This document shows positions 31,898 through 43,949 of a stretch of DNA of 64,000 nucleotides, one piece after another. The first letter of the stretch is position 1. Each line of letters begins with the position of its first letter. The stretch comes from Liquidambar formosana (Eukaryota; Streptophyta; Magnoliopsida; Saxifragales; Altingiaceae). The stretch is taken from assembly GCA_039720395.1 (NCBI GenBank), contig CM077827.1:10640099-10704098 (forward strand). The letters run 5' to 3'. The notes beneath the pieces were generated by a model. It searched no databases. It saw only the letters and a program-made list of their open reading frames with translations, and was not told the DNA's origin. A program made the translations under genes and the position numbers.

Positions 31898-33420
31898 TTC
31901 AGGTCCCTATCCTACTTGACTCAATTCAAGAAGCGTTGGAAAGATCTTCACGGGCTCTTAAATTTGATTGTGATTGCCTAGTGATTATGGCTTGCATTTT
32001 AACACGAATTTTAAGGAAAGTTTGAATTGTCTAATTTTTAAGTGAAATTTCAAATATAAATATCTTGTAATCTGGGACTCTAATTGATGCAATTCTTGTG
32101 ATCCTAAGAAGATCTAGGTGAGCTTTTTAATTTGATAGAGAGATTAATTAGTCATCGCAACTTATTCTTGACACAAATTTTGGGGTAGATTGTACCGATC
32201 CAATTTAGTGTGGAACTTTAACTGAGAATATCTTGTGAGTCAGGACTCGGATTGAGGTGCGGTCGGAGGCTATAATCTACTCTTTAGCCTTTAAGGGTGC
32301 TCATAGGTAGGGTCAGATCGGATTTAGGGCTCACCTATAATCCTTCCACAGACTATTGGGTAAACACAATTCTCATCCACTTCCGCCCACATGATTGGGT
32401 GGTTTCAACCCACACACCACGTTAGATTGATGGGTGGGTTGTTGGTCGATTGGCGGATTAGGCTTTAGTTGGGCCTTGCTTTATTTTTAAAAAATTTTTC
32501 CATACTATTTTTATCCATTAAGCCTTTTAATTATATATAATGGTAGCATTTCAATTATATATACTATTTTTGTCACACAAAATAATAATTAACTTGGAAA
32601 AAAATATAAAATTAAACAAGCATAAAATTAGAAACAAAAAGATATAAGCCTGTACAATATGCAAAAAATTGATTTAGTATGATTACACCCAATTATATAC
32701 GGCTAAAAATCATGAACAATATGATATAAAAGACTATTTGTTACATTAATTGTAAGGGAGCAGAAAAAGAGTATTGAAACATATGCTGGCGGATGGGTTA
32801 AGGTCAGATTTTTTATTATTTATTTATTTATTTTATCAAAATCGCCAACCACACATGAAATTGTGAAAAAATAATATTCTAAACCATTACCCATTTACCC
32901 TATCGGTTGAATCCGCCCATATGTCATCGGTTGGGGTCAAATTGGTTAGATTTGTTGGGTCATGTGGGTCTATGAGCACCCTGTAACACCCGTCCATTTA
33001 AATTAGTATAATTGCATCATTAATTGATGATTTGTCGATTTATAACTCGCATGTGCATAACACGTGAAATTTATGATGCATGACGTGTAGTTTATTGTCA
33101 CTTTGCATCATATGCATGTTAGAATGAGCATGGATGGCGTTTGTACACTTTTTCTTTCGTTATTGGGCTTTTCCAAGCCAATCAATCGCTCTAGGAGGCC
33201 GATCGATTGGAGGGTAGCGGGAAACGCTAGTTTGGGTTCTGCTAAAGCTAATCGATCGACCCTTAGAGCCCGATCGATCGGGCATGGCAGAATCTGGAAA
33301 TTTTTTTTAAAGTGTCAAATGATGCATGTACCCTTGGGTTCACTTATAACCCTTCAAACTTGACCCTATGAGACTAGATCTGGTTTTTTACATGTATGAG
33401 AGCTAGAGAGAGAAGGAGAG
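31704..33420. repeat. Duplicated 1.7-kb block, copy 1
   Basis: It is colinear with 56573-58316. It spans the purine-rich 5' part of the LINE region, an (A)n tract of over 30 bases here (31865-31894) but only 8 in the other copy, unidentified sequence, the 0.7-kb inverted-ended repeat, and the first 430 bp of an LTR-like sequence. It was copied as one unit. Confidence 0.75.
32288..32984. repeat. ~0.7-kb inverted-ended repeat, copy 2
   Basis: It starts AGGGTGCTCATAGG and ends CTATGAGCACCC. It is similar to 16020-16737 and nearly identical in layout to 57136-57868. Confidence 0.65.
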
Positions 33421-35117
33421 AGAGAGGAGAGAGAAAGTGGGTTTGGAGGAGAGAGAAAGGCTTGTTTGGAGAGAAAAACACATTTTTGGCTTGCATATGT
33501 GGGATTTGAGCTCTCTCATCTCATTTTAACACTTGGGATTGCATTCTAGGGTTGGATTTTGACTTCTACACGTGCTTGGTGAAGTTTGGAGCTTGTTTTT
33601 GCATTCAAGGCTTGGATTCATCCCTTCTAACACATTTTCTCTACGTTTTGCACATCATACTTGAAGTAGGTGTAATTTTCATGGGATTTTACCTTATGGA
33701 TGATAATGGGTTAGGATGTAAGCCCATATATGTTGTATAAAATGAATATTTGTGTTATTTATGATTTTTACATGATTATTGGGTGTATTATCATATATAT
33801 TTTGTAATGCATGAACTGAGGGGGTCTAGTTTACATAACCCTATATTTAGGAATGTTACATTTGGAAGTATATGGGTTGATATACTTGTTATATTTGAGT
33901 TTATTTTGAATATATATGCTATGTAAATTGTTGTTGGTCTATATTTTACATGTTTTACATAGCTCAACATGTTATATAATTATGAAATAATTATATATTG
34001 TTGATTTCTGGAATTGTTGACGTGCATATGGATTTATATGCTTTTTCATGGCATTTATTGGCATAAAATGCATGAAATGGATTTAATTAAATACTTGGTA
34101 AAAGTATTAAAAGGAGTCATTGGGTATGGATTATTTGCGGTCAAGGAACTAAGCTGTGTTCTCTATTCCTTTGGTCCTAGGTTGCTTGCGGTCCTAAGAA
34201 ATGATGTGTTGCTGTGCTCCCGAATTAAGACGACTTACAGACCCAGGTGGGGATGACAATTGTGTCATTCTCTTAGAGGTTGGGTTTAAATCCTCCGTTT
34301 CCGCACGAAGACTCCTGCAGGAGTGGTTGGTAATTATGGAAATAATTAAATGGACATGAGTCACATATCATTCATGGCATGTATGGATTTTATTATGTTT
34401 AAGCATGATTTATTTTGGTTACATTATCATGCTTTGATTATTTTCATATAAAAATTATATCTACTGAGTTTTATACTCACTCCTATATTTTATAAACCCT
34501 TTTCATATGATTTCATAGTTGCGGAGATCTCGCCTTGAGGTGTTCGTTTATGACTAGACTTAGCTAATTGTCAGATCATTTTGGAATATTATTATGATCT
34601 TGAACAATTTTAATATCATGGTTATGTATTAATTAAATACTTTGTATTCGGCTAATGGGAATTAAATATGTAATAACTTATGGTTTGTAATATTTTAATT
34701 ACTGTAGGTCTCTTTATATGGTTTATTTAGCATGTGATGATACCAATGATGGATGACAGGGAATTTTTATGATTATTTTAAACAGGTTCTATCATGGTAT
34801 GTCCCATTTACGCATGGGTCATACTGAAATTTTTATTGATATAACAGTTTTCTAACATGTGTCATCCATGTGTTTTTTAAAAATTTTTCTTTAATTAAAT
34901 TGGTTTTATTATAATTGATCACGGCTTATATATTTGGGTCATGGCACACCCTTACTATTGATGCATTCTTTGAGTTAACCTGAGACGTTGAATTTTTTAC
35001 AAAGTTGACCGGGGTTGACTTTTTGCACATTTATCGAGGCATGAGAGTCCCACTTGCAAATAACCTTGCTTTTATGTGAAATTCCAACCAGTGATTTTTC
35101 TCAATAAAAATGAGGTG
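32986..35117 (+). mobile_element. LTR-like sequence, probably a Gypsy LTR relic
   Basis: It starts TGTAACACCCG, a common start of plant Gypsy LTRs. It continues with paired GATCGATCG motifs (about 33180-33285), a GA-rich tract, a segment reading TACTGAGTTTTATACTCACT (about 34461-34480), and GTTGCGGAGATC. It may end with GGTGTCTACA (35108-35117). No target duplication was found and no internal coding region is present, so it could be one LTR or two joined pieces. Confidence 0.45.
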
Positions 35118-35750
35118 TCTACACAAGACTTATATACTTATTAATTTTTAGTTATCTTTTTAGCCAAACTCCTCATCGTTCTAAGCAAATGTACAAAAAA
35201 AAAAAAAAAAGAAAAAAGAAAAAGGAAAAAAAAAGGAAGACTATTATTTAATGTGGGATTGATTTTTTAACAATATTTTATGAAAATTTAAATAAAACAA
35301 TATCAAAATAGTGATTAATAGTACTATATTAAATGAAATAATCCCGAATTTTTTTATTAGGAATTCATATTATACCTATAATGCTCGTATCCATATTTTT
35401 TCTATTTCCATCTTTTTATAGTATTTTTATCACCAAAAAAAAAAAAAAAACCATATTTTACTAACTATGGCTCGATATGTCCAAACCCACTTATTCATCT
35501 TTATAAGCATTGCCCTCAAGATAATACACTCATCAAAATAGAATACCTACCTTAATGATAATAGAGAGAAGTAAGCTTCTCGAGAAACGTCTTGATATCT
35601 AAACATTAAAAAAAAAAAAAAAAAAGAGAGAAAGAGAGAGAGAGAAAATCAGTCCATTGGTTCCAACTTGCATGAAGCCATGTGTCACTCCATTTTAGAC
35701 TTCTATCATTTATACCATGATCCCACTTGATTTCCAGAAATTATGAAGAG
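35118..35750. other. AT-rich spacer with A-homopolymers
   Basis: Only poly(A)/purine runs (about 35196-35240, 35435-35450, 35606-35646) stand out; no gene or element end was recognised. It ends at the target duplication of the Gypsy-type element. Confidence 0.4.
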
Positions 35751-35755
35751 CCAAG

Positions 35756-37548
35756 TCTAGACACCCCATTTTGTACCGGTTGTCATCTTAAGTCCCGTGG
35801 TCCTGATGATGAGGTTTATTATTCGTCTTGACAAAATGCGAAGTGATCCCAAACGAGCCAATGAAGTCACAGCAGAAATTCTAAGTTTGTAGCCAATTTT
35901 CATTCAGCCCTGCTGTGTACGCACCTGTAGTGGGTGCGGACACATTCCTGCGTATACAACCATTTGGGATGCATACGCACCCTCCCTTTTTATGGAAACT
36001 CCAGATTTAGTTGTTCTTTCTCCTTAAGACTTCTAATTGAAAAGAAAAATCCTATTTTGAATGCAATTGCAGTTAGCAACTCGGGAAGGACTCCCAAAAC
36101 CCTAAGGATCTTTATATATACACCATTATAATTATGAAAGAAGGACTAGAACTCTAATCCAAGGAGCCACCATACACTTCATAAAAAACCCTAAACTGAG
36201 GATTCATGCTGTGATTTTGGAGGCTTGCAAGGAGGAACTAAGCGAATTTGAAGACGCGTAAACCTGAGGGTAACTTTCCTAACAATTTCTATTCAGTTTC
36301 ATAGGTTATGGTTATGCATAATTGAAGTAATATTGGTATAATCACATGCATGTTGGTTGATGTGCATTATTTATTTATTATGCATGATTTAGAAGAGTAG
36401 GGTTGTTAGAGAGTGAAATTCGTAATAATTCAGCAGCAGTTTTCTAAAATTAGCGATCGTATTTTAATCCAAACGTTTGACTCTGTAGTTGGAATTGGGC
36501 GAAATTGGTCTTGTTAGAAAGATAATTCAATTCTCTACAACTGTGTATTTCACGAGATTTGTCCAATTCCAACGTTTTCATACTCAAAAACGCGATTGAA
36601 GTTTCTGCTGTTGCAAAGTGATGAAAATCACTTTTCTTTATCTTTTTATCTTTTCTTTATTTTATCTCATTATGCATGATTATGGGTGAAATATGATGAT
36701 AGAATGCATTCTTAGGATGAATAAGTTTTGTAATCATTGTATATCATGTCATAATAGTGGAGTAGGTTAAATCTGAATAGGACTGACTAACTACCCGTTA
36801 GTTATTATCAATTAATGATATTAATATTGATATGTTAGGCAAATATTCATTCCCCTGATTTCGTAGTAATGCTATTTGTTCGTAGTATTCTAGATATTTA
36901 GTATTAGGGTTAGTTTGCATTGTTTTCTATTTTCTGGATTTTGGGATATGCCTACGGGTTGCGTACGCACCATCCATGGTTGCATACGTACGCACCCCCA
37001 TTAAGGCAGACAGTTTTGTTCTCTCTAGGGTTTTTTGCATGATAGTATTTAGGGATTTTTATTTCTTAATTATTATTGTTTAGAATGCATGTGAGTTACT
37101 GCAGCGGGACTAATAGAAGTGCAGGTATCTGAATGAAAGGTGCGTACGCAACTAGCATAGATGCGTCGCACCATGCTAATTGCACGTAGAATACTTGTCC
37201 CCTATTTTTCAGTTTTATTTATGTAATTTTTTACTGTTCACTCTGCATATCTCATTCATTTTCGTATGATATAAATTATTGCATGTTTTAGGGTTGATTT
37301 TGATTGAATGACAATTTAATTATAGCCAATAGTTATGTGTGGGGGCCGGTTTCAACGGGGCATTGTTGGTGCCTAACACCTTCCCGATGATGTACCCTAG
37401 CTCCGAACCTGAATCTCTGGTTATGACGAGCTAGACCCTGCTAGGGTTCACTCATTCCCAATATTGGGTGGCGACTCCTCTCCGTGTTAGTCCTCTGAGG
37501 CTAATGCGTATTCTCGAGCTATGTGGTATTTAGGGCGTGGTGCTCACA
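35756..37548 (+). repeat. Gypsy-type 5' LTR (1793 bp)
   Basis: It starts TCTAGACACCCC (second base changed from the expected TG) and ends GTGCTCACA. A TATA box, TTTATATATACAC, lies at about 36110-36122. Near its 3' end GGTGGCGACTCC (about 37468-37479) resembles the first ten bases of the element's own PBS. Confidence 0.85.
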
Positions 37549-38772
37549 GTGGCAACTCCACTGGGGATAAAGAGCTAGACTCCGTAGTAACTATTGGCCT
37601 TAATTAATTTGGAAATTTGATTAACAGAAACTAAATTGCACACACGCGCACAAGGACCTTATTTACCCTCGATGATAGTCCAATGAGAGACCCGGGCCCC
37701 ACTCGCGCCTATGGTCTACTCAAGTTGGCATCATCAACTCAGAGCCTGTGCCACTAACCTGTGATAAACTAGTGAGTACATTAACGGGCCACTCATTGAG
37801 TGCGCTAGTTTGGGTAACCCTTGAAGGAGAAGTAACCCTAATTGACCGACCACACTAAATTACCCCTGATGCCTTTGCATAGCTCTGTTTGAATGTGTGT
37901 CACTTTGCATGTCATGCTGCATTTGCATATTAGGCCCATAATGTTTGGACTTAGGGGCAAGGCCCATCATTGTCTATTCTCTTTTTCAAGTCTAGGCCCA
38001 ATTGAGAGGTGAGGTGTGTGATTTTGTAACTGGGTCCAAGCCAAAAAGAAAAATCCAAAAATAAATAAAAAATAAATAAAAAAAAATCAAAAAGAAAATA
38101 TGGGCTTGGATCAAAATGAGAGTGGAAGAATGTGTGAATATTGTAATGGGCTTAGATGTGAAAAACAAATAGACTTTGGTTGGTTGAACCCAGTGTGGTA
38201 CCCTTGGCTTCATGTGTCCTTAATGTGATTCTATGTTGGGCTTTCTCTTAGGGTTTTAGGTCCATTACCATTTCTCTTTTTTTTCTAGGGGCATCTCATT
38301 CATTAGAGTCTTTCAGTTTAGGGGTATGAGGGTTAGTTGAGTCTTCTTTCTCTATGTGTGGTCTTGTTGTTGGTCCATTTTGGGTGCATTAGGCCCATTC
38401 ATTCTAAGGTTTACATCTTTTTTTTTAGTGTTGCATGTTGTCACCATGTCTCTTGTCTAGGTTTTTAGTTAGGAGTCTATGTCCACTTCTTTTTTTTTCC
38501 TTTTAGGTCTTTGAGTCTTGGTCTAAGTGTGTCTAGGTTCCTTTTTTGGTTCAATTGTCTAGTCTTTGATGGTCTTTATTCTAGAGGCATGTTTGGATAA
38601 AAATTGATGTGAAATGATTATTGATAATCATGGTAAATGACTTTTTATAAGGATAAACATATTCTTTGTAGGGATAACCAATCATTGCTTCTAAAGAGAA
38701 TCCTGCACAACCAACTTGGATTCGTAATTCATCTGGGAGCTTAGAAAAAGTAGGAGTTACCCAAAATTCAAA

Positions 38773-39666
38773 ATGCCTAAGATGGATGTGTTTGATGGGA
38801 CTGGTAATCCTCACAATAATTTGAAGCAGTACATTCTGGCGATGAAACCTATAGGGCTTTCTGAAGAGCAGATTGTGCATTATTTCCCAAGAACCCTTAA
38901 TGGTGATGCTATGAATTGGTACCTTTCCTTAGACATTGCAAAGACCCGAGATTAGAAGGAGCTGGCTATGGAGTTTGTACACCATTACAACTACAATGTC
39001 CAACTCGATGTAACTCTGCGAGATTTGGAGACTACAAAGCAGAAGAGTAATGAGACATCCTCTGAGTTCTTAACAAGGTGGAGGGCTAAAGCTGTTAAAA
39101 TGCCCAATCGTCCAACTGAGTAGGATCAGGTGCGCATGATTGTGAAGAACTTTCTACCGGCTTTTGGAAGACCATTAATGCCCATCCCATTGAGGACCTT
39201 TGAGGACTTGTACAATGCTGGTATACAAGTAGAGGATGGCATGGATAGTAGGTTAATTGATAAGAATGATGGGAAGGCATATATGGATTTGGCAGCTCGA
39301 GTGCAAGTAATGGCAACAAAACTAATGAGGTTAATGCGGTTAATCCTCGTAGTGGACCTAGGAAATTCTCTTCACTTGGTGTGTTTCTATCTACAGCCCT
39401 TCGAAATTTAGTGAGAAGAGGAAAGATGAAGCCGTTGGATCCTACTCCTATCAACAAATCGGCACCGAACTACAATGAGAATGAGTATTGTGATTTTCAC
39501 AGAGTAATGGTCATCATACTGATAGGTGCGGTCGTCTTCGCCACACCATTCAGGACATGATTGATTCAGGGAAACTTCCTAAGCCAGGGGCACCAAATAC
39601 AGTGGCAAATCTGCTCCCAGACTACCACGCCACGCCACCTCCAAATACAAATGGGACGCAGTGGAT
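38773..39666 (+). pseudogene. Gypsy-type gag relic
   Basis: The reading MPKMDVFDGTGNPHNNLKQY, then LNGDAMNWYLSLD and TLRDLETTKQKSNETSSEFL, is the core of the Retrotrans_gag domain that packages element RNA. Two in-phase TAG stops (38953-38955 and 39121-39123) break an otherwise preserved frame up to about 39411. After a shift the sequence CDFHRVMGHHTDRCGRLRHT gives a zinc-knuckle-like C-H-H-C end, followed by QDMIDSGKLPKPG. Confidence 0.8.
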
Positions 39667-40104
39667 TTAAAAGTAGAGGATTGTTTGGTTTCTTTTAGTT
39701 TCCATGGTTTTAAGGCATTATTTGAATAATTGGTTATTTTGGTTATTTATGGTTTGGAACAATTATTTTGGGGTTAATTATTTTGGTATGATTGTTTCTT
39801 TTGGTCATTAATGAATGGTTTGCATTAATTTATTACTTGCTTTCTCAAGGTTTTGATATAGTTTGCTTTTCTAGTACATGAGTTAATATACTTGCCCTTT
39901 TAATGCTTGAATTGCGAACAATGGAAATCAAAATGAAGAGAGGCCATCATTTCTGCTATCCTTCAAAAGAAAAGAAAAAATCCCTTATTATCCCCTTTGA
40001 GCCTAAATAATTTCTTTTTTGATACCCTTGTCAAGGATTACCCCTTACACTAGGGGCAGATTTTAAATAGATGTTTGTTTGAAAGAAGTGGTGGTGTATA
40101 AACC

Positions 40105-40225
40105 ATTGGAAAAAAAAAAAAAAAAAAAAAGAGATGAAAAGAAAAGGAAATAAAAAAGAAAGAAAGAAAAAAAAAAAAAAAAGAAAGAAAGAAGAAGGAA
40201 AGAAGAAAAAGAAAGAAAAGATGCA
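40105..40225 (+). repeat. Purine (GA/A) tract in the Gypsy-type interior
   Basis: About 120 nt made almost only of A and G. It gives a Phe-rich frame on the other strand, which is not a gene. It separates the gag relic from the hairpin array region. Confidence 0.7.
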
Positions 40226-40429
40226 AAACTGAAATAGTAAATGAAGTGCCAAGTTGGAAAGTGAAATGAGCAGTGTCAAAATAATCCTTGATAGATAGGA
40301 ACCCATTGAAGTTAAATTTGAGCCTTTAATATCCTTTCTTTCATGAGCCTAGAACCTTGAGCCTACATTACAGTCCAAATAAAAGTCCTCTCTAATTGAG
40401 TAAAGTTGTTCAAATATATATGAATGAAT

Positions 40430-40472
40430 GAACTACGTAAGGCTTGATCCCTTTTTGGGTACGTAGGCAACC
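40430..40472 (+). promoter_or_regulatory. Conserved GAACTACGT...GTACGTAGGCAACC motif, copy 1
   Basis: The blocks GAACTACGTAAGGCTTGATCC and GGGTACGTAGGCAACC recur at 41998-42037 in the same element and, inverted, at 59463-59517 and 63422-63463 in other LTR sequences. The function is unknown. Confidence 0.6.
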
Positions 40473-41091
40473 TTTAGAGGTACAGCCACATCATTATTCA
40501 TGTAAGGGGCATGTGCAAAAGACTCATGTGTTAGTAAGTTGAACCATTGATAATTCAAACAGAAAGATTAGCACTTTATTAATGTTTACCATGTTATGAA
40601 GAAGGTTTCAAGCAGTTTAATGCCACTGAGAAGATATGATGGTGAAAATAATCTTTTGGAGATGCTGATGGAGTCGTTGATGGGTGAATATTACACTGGT
40701 TTGAATTTGATGAAGAATAAGAAGAAGAAGGCTCGCTAGGTTGAAAACCCGAAAGGGCGGTCCTAAGCAAAAGTTAGGGTATGAGGAAAATGAAAATATG
40801 AAAAATAATAAAAAATAATAAAAAATAAAATGAAGAAAATGATGAAGGAAGAATTTCAAGCAAGGGGCAAGGTGAACCTTATGAGGGATGTGTCCCAAAA
40901 TAAAAAGAACATTTCAATGATTATCCGTAGTTGGTCTTATGAATCAATTTCCTCCTTAGTGTGTCTTAAGAGTCTTCTCATCTAAGGGCTTTTTTGTTTT
41001 ATAAGTCATTCTTTTGTTGTCCATCCCTTAGACTAGGGTCTGTTGTTGAGGGGTTTGCCTTCATATATCTAAGAGTAACTTCATATTTGTG

Positions 41092-41926
41092 TGCTTCCCC
41101 CAAGGAAAGGGATGAAGTTAGTTTGCTTGTGCATTCTCAGGGAAAGGAATGGCATTTCTTTTTTATCCACAGAGACAAGGATAAAATTTCTATATTTGTT
41201 TATGATCCACAGGGACAAGGATTATGCTTTTATCCACAGGGATAAGGATAAAATTTCTATGTTTGTTTGCGATCCACAGGGACAGGGATCATGTTTTTAT
41301 CCACAGGGACAAGGATAAAATTTTTATGCTTGTTTATGATCCACAGGGACAGGGATCGTGTTTTTATCCACAAGAATAGGGATAAAATTTTTATGTTTGT
41401 TTATGATCCACAGGGACAGGGATCATGCTTTCTATGTTTGTTTATGACCCACAGGAAAAGGGGTCTTCTCTATTTGCTTGTGACCCATAAGAAAAGGGGT
41501 CTTCTCTTGTTTGCTTGTGACCCACGGGAAAAGGGGTCTTCTCTATATTTATTTGTGACCCACAGGAAAAGGGGTCTTCTTTATGTTTGCTTGTGATCCA
41601 CAGGGAAATGGATCTTCTATTTTTGTGACTCAAAGGAAAAGGGGTCTTCTTTATGTTTGCTTGTGATCCACAGGGAAATGGATCTTCTATTTTTGTGACT
41701 CAAAGGAAAAGCGGTCTTCTATGTTTGCGATCCACAGGGAAAGGGATCTTCTATATTTGTGATCCACAAGAAAAGGGATCTTCTATGTTTACTTGTAATT
41801 CACAGGGAAAGGGATTATACCTTTATCCACAGGGAAATGGATAAAGTTTCTATCATTAGTGTTTTCTTATTCATTCCCTGGGAAAGGAATGAAGCTTCTT
41901 GTTTATTCCCCAGGAAAGGAATAAAA
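41092..41926 (+). repeat. Array of about 24 short covarying inverted repeats (mini-hairpins)
   Basis: Units repeat every 30-45 bases. Each has left arm, loop close to ACAGGGACAA or ACAGGAAAAG, and a matching right arm. Arms change together: TTTTATCC/GGATAAAA (41161, 41228, 41295, 41362), ATGATCC/GGATCAT (41403), GACCC/GGGTC (41446 and three more), CTTTATCC/GGATAAAG (41821), TTCATTCC/GGAATGAA (41870), TTTATTCC/GGAATAAA (41902). A few pairs need G-U, such as GACTC/GGGTC. T-rich spacers (TTCTATGTTTGCTTGT-like) lie between. It sits between gag and the polypurine tract. Tandem repeats are known in the 3' untranslated part of Tat-type elements; the preserved pairing is what stands out. Confidence 0.85.
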
Positions 41927-41997
41927 TTTCCATATTAATCTTTTTTAGTTGGTAGTTTCGAGAAATTACCTACTGAGTGCCCTCATTATTTTTCATG

Positions 41998-42037
41998 AAC
42001 TACGTTAGGTTTGATCTTTGAGGAGTATGTAGGTAGT
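41998..42037 (+). promoter_or_regulatory. Conserved GAACTACGT...GTAGG motif, copy 2
   Basis: Diverged copy of the motif at 40430 (GAACTACGTTAGGTTTGATC followed by TATGTAGGTAGTC), directly after the hairpin array and about 130 bp before the 3' LTR. Confidence 0.55.
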
Positions 42038-42169
42038 CAACTGAGTCTGGCATGACCTTATTGCATGCGCGTGTGTGTGGACTTTAAGATGCCAACCGGT
42101 AAATGGTTCGTCTCTTCAAGCTTTTGACTTTCGTATTGCAATGCAAAACTTAGTCAAAAGAGGGGTAAC

Positions 42170-43944
42170 TGTAGACACCCCATTTTGTATTGGTTGTCAT
42201 CTTAAGTCTTGTGGTCCTGATGATGAGGTTTATTATTCGTCTTGACAAAATGCGAAGTGATCCCAAATGAGCCAATGAAGTCACAGCAGAAATTCTAAGT
42301 TTGTAGCCAATTTTCATTTAGCCCTACTGCGTACGCATCTGTAGTGGGTACGGACGCATTCCTGCGTACGCAACCACTAGGGATGCGTACGCACCCTCCC
42401 TTTTTATGGAAACTCCAGATTTAGTAGTTCTTTCTCCCTAAGACTTCTAATTGAAAAGAATAATCCTATTTTGAATGCAATTGTAGTTAGCAACTCGGGA
42501 ATGACTCCCAAACCCTAAGGATCTCTATATATACACCATTATAATTCTGAAAGAAGGACCAAAACTCTAATCCAAGGAGCCACCATAAACTTCACAAAAA
42601 ACCCTAAACTGAGGATTCATGTTGTGATTTTGGAGGCTTGCAAGGAGGAACTAAGCGGATTTGAAAACGCGTAAACCTGAGGATAACTTTCCTAACAATT
42701 TCTATTCAGTTTCATAGGTTATGGTTATGCATAATTGAAGTAATATTGGTATAATCACATGCATGTTGGTTGATGTGCATTATTTATTTATTAATGCATG
42801 ATTTAGAAAAGTAGGGTTGTTAAAGAATGAAATTTGTAATAATTCAGCAGCAGTTTTCTAAAATCAACGATCGTATTTTAATCCTAACTTTTGACTCCGT
42901 AGTCGGAATTGGATGAAATTGGTCTTGTTAGAAAGATAATTCAATTCTCTACAACTGTGTATTTCACAAGATTTGTCCAATTCCAACGTTTTCATACTCG
43001 AAAAACGCGATTGAAGTTTCTACTTTTGCAAAGTGACGAAAATCACTTTTCTGTATCTTTTTCTCTTTTCTTTATTTTATCTCATTATGCAGTGATTATG
43101 GGTGAAATATGATGATAGAATGCATTCTTAGGATGAATAAGTTTTGTAATCATTGTATATCATGTCATAATAGTAGAGTAGGTTAAATCTGAATAGGACT
43201 GACTAACTGCCTGTTAGTTATTATCAATTAATGATATTAATATTGATATGTTAGACAAATATTCATTCCCCTGATTTCGTAGTAATGCTATTTGTTCGTA
43301 GTATTCTAGATATTTAGTTTTAGGGTTAGTTTGCATTGTTTTCTGTTTTCTGAATTTTGGGATATGCCTATGGGTTGCGTACGCACCCCTATTAAGGCAG
43401 ACAGTTTTGTTCTCTCTAGGGTTTTTTGCATGATAGTATTTAGGGATTTTTATTTCTTAATTATTATTGTTTAGAATGCATGTGAGTTACTATAACGGGA
43501 CTAACAGAAGTGTAGGTATCTGAATGAAAGGTGCGTACGCAACTGGCATAGATGCGTACAGCACCATGCTAATTGCAGGTAGAATACTTGTCCCCTATTT
43601 TTCAATTTTGTTTATGCAATTTTTGACTGTTCACTCTGCATATCTCATTCATTTTCGTATGATATAAATTATTGCATGTTTTAGGGTTGATTTTGATTGA
43701 ATGACAATTTAATTATAGCCAATAGTTATGTGTGGGGGCCGGTTTCGACTGGGCATTGTCAGGGTGCCTAACACCTTCCCGATGATGTACCCTAGCTCCA
43801 AACCCGAATCACTAGTTATGACGAGCTAGACCCTGCTAGGGTTCACTCGTTCCCGATATTGGGTGGCGACTCCTCTCCGTGTTAGTCCTCTGAGGCTAAT
43901 GCGTATTCTCGAGTTATTTAGGTATTTAGGGCGTGGTGCTCACA
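42170..43944 (+). repeat. Gypsy-type 3' LTR (1775 bp)
   Basis: It starts TGTAGACACCCC and ends GTGCTCACA, with TATA box CTATATATAC at about 42524-42533. It is highly similar to the 5' LTR throughout. A short deletion near 43385 removes part of a repeated GTACGCAC segment. Confidence 0.85.
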
Positions 43945-43949
43945 CCAAG

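Larger units (their letters stand above)
35756..43944 (+). mobile_element. Gypsy-type LTR element carrying only gag (8189 bp), Tat/Ogre-like
   Basis: The LTRs 35756-37548 and 42170-43944 are flanked by CCAAG (35751-35755 and 43945-43949). The PBS TGGCAACTCCACTGGGGA (37550-37567) starts one base after the LTR and fits a tRNA-Arg type primer, as reported for Ogre/Tat elements. The polypurine tract AAAAGAGGGG lies just before the 3' LTR. The 4.6-kb interior has a gag relic but no protease, reverse transcriptase or integrase, so it would depend on a relative for movement. The part between gag and the polypurine tract carries the hairpin array. The clade call rests on the PBS, long LTRs and gag type. 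Confidence 0.85.

Noticed and set aside
33103..33363. Apparent 86-residue protein (and its counterpart at 58000-58287)
   Set aside because: Lies in the LTR-like repeat with GATCGATCG motifs; differences between the copies do not look codon-constrained.
40031..40306. Phe-rich frame on the minus strand
   Set aside because: Product of the A/G tract.
41091..41596. Repetitive DPQGQG/HRDKD-like open frames
   Set aside because: All three frames are partly open because of the tandem units; arm pairing, not codon structure, is what is preserved.
41092..41926. CRISPR-like array
   Set aside because: Eukaryotic context, spacers are similar to each other, repeats vary in paired fashion, no cas genes.
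35756..43944. Endogenous pararetrovirus
   Set aside because: LTRs, target duplication and gag type show an LTR retrotransposon; no movement or capsid-type viral genes seen.
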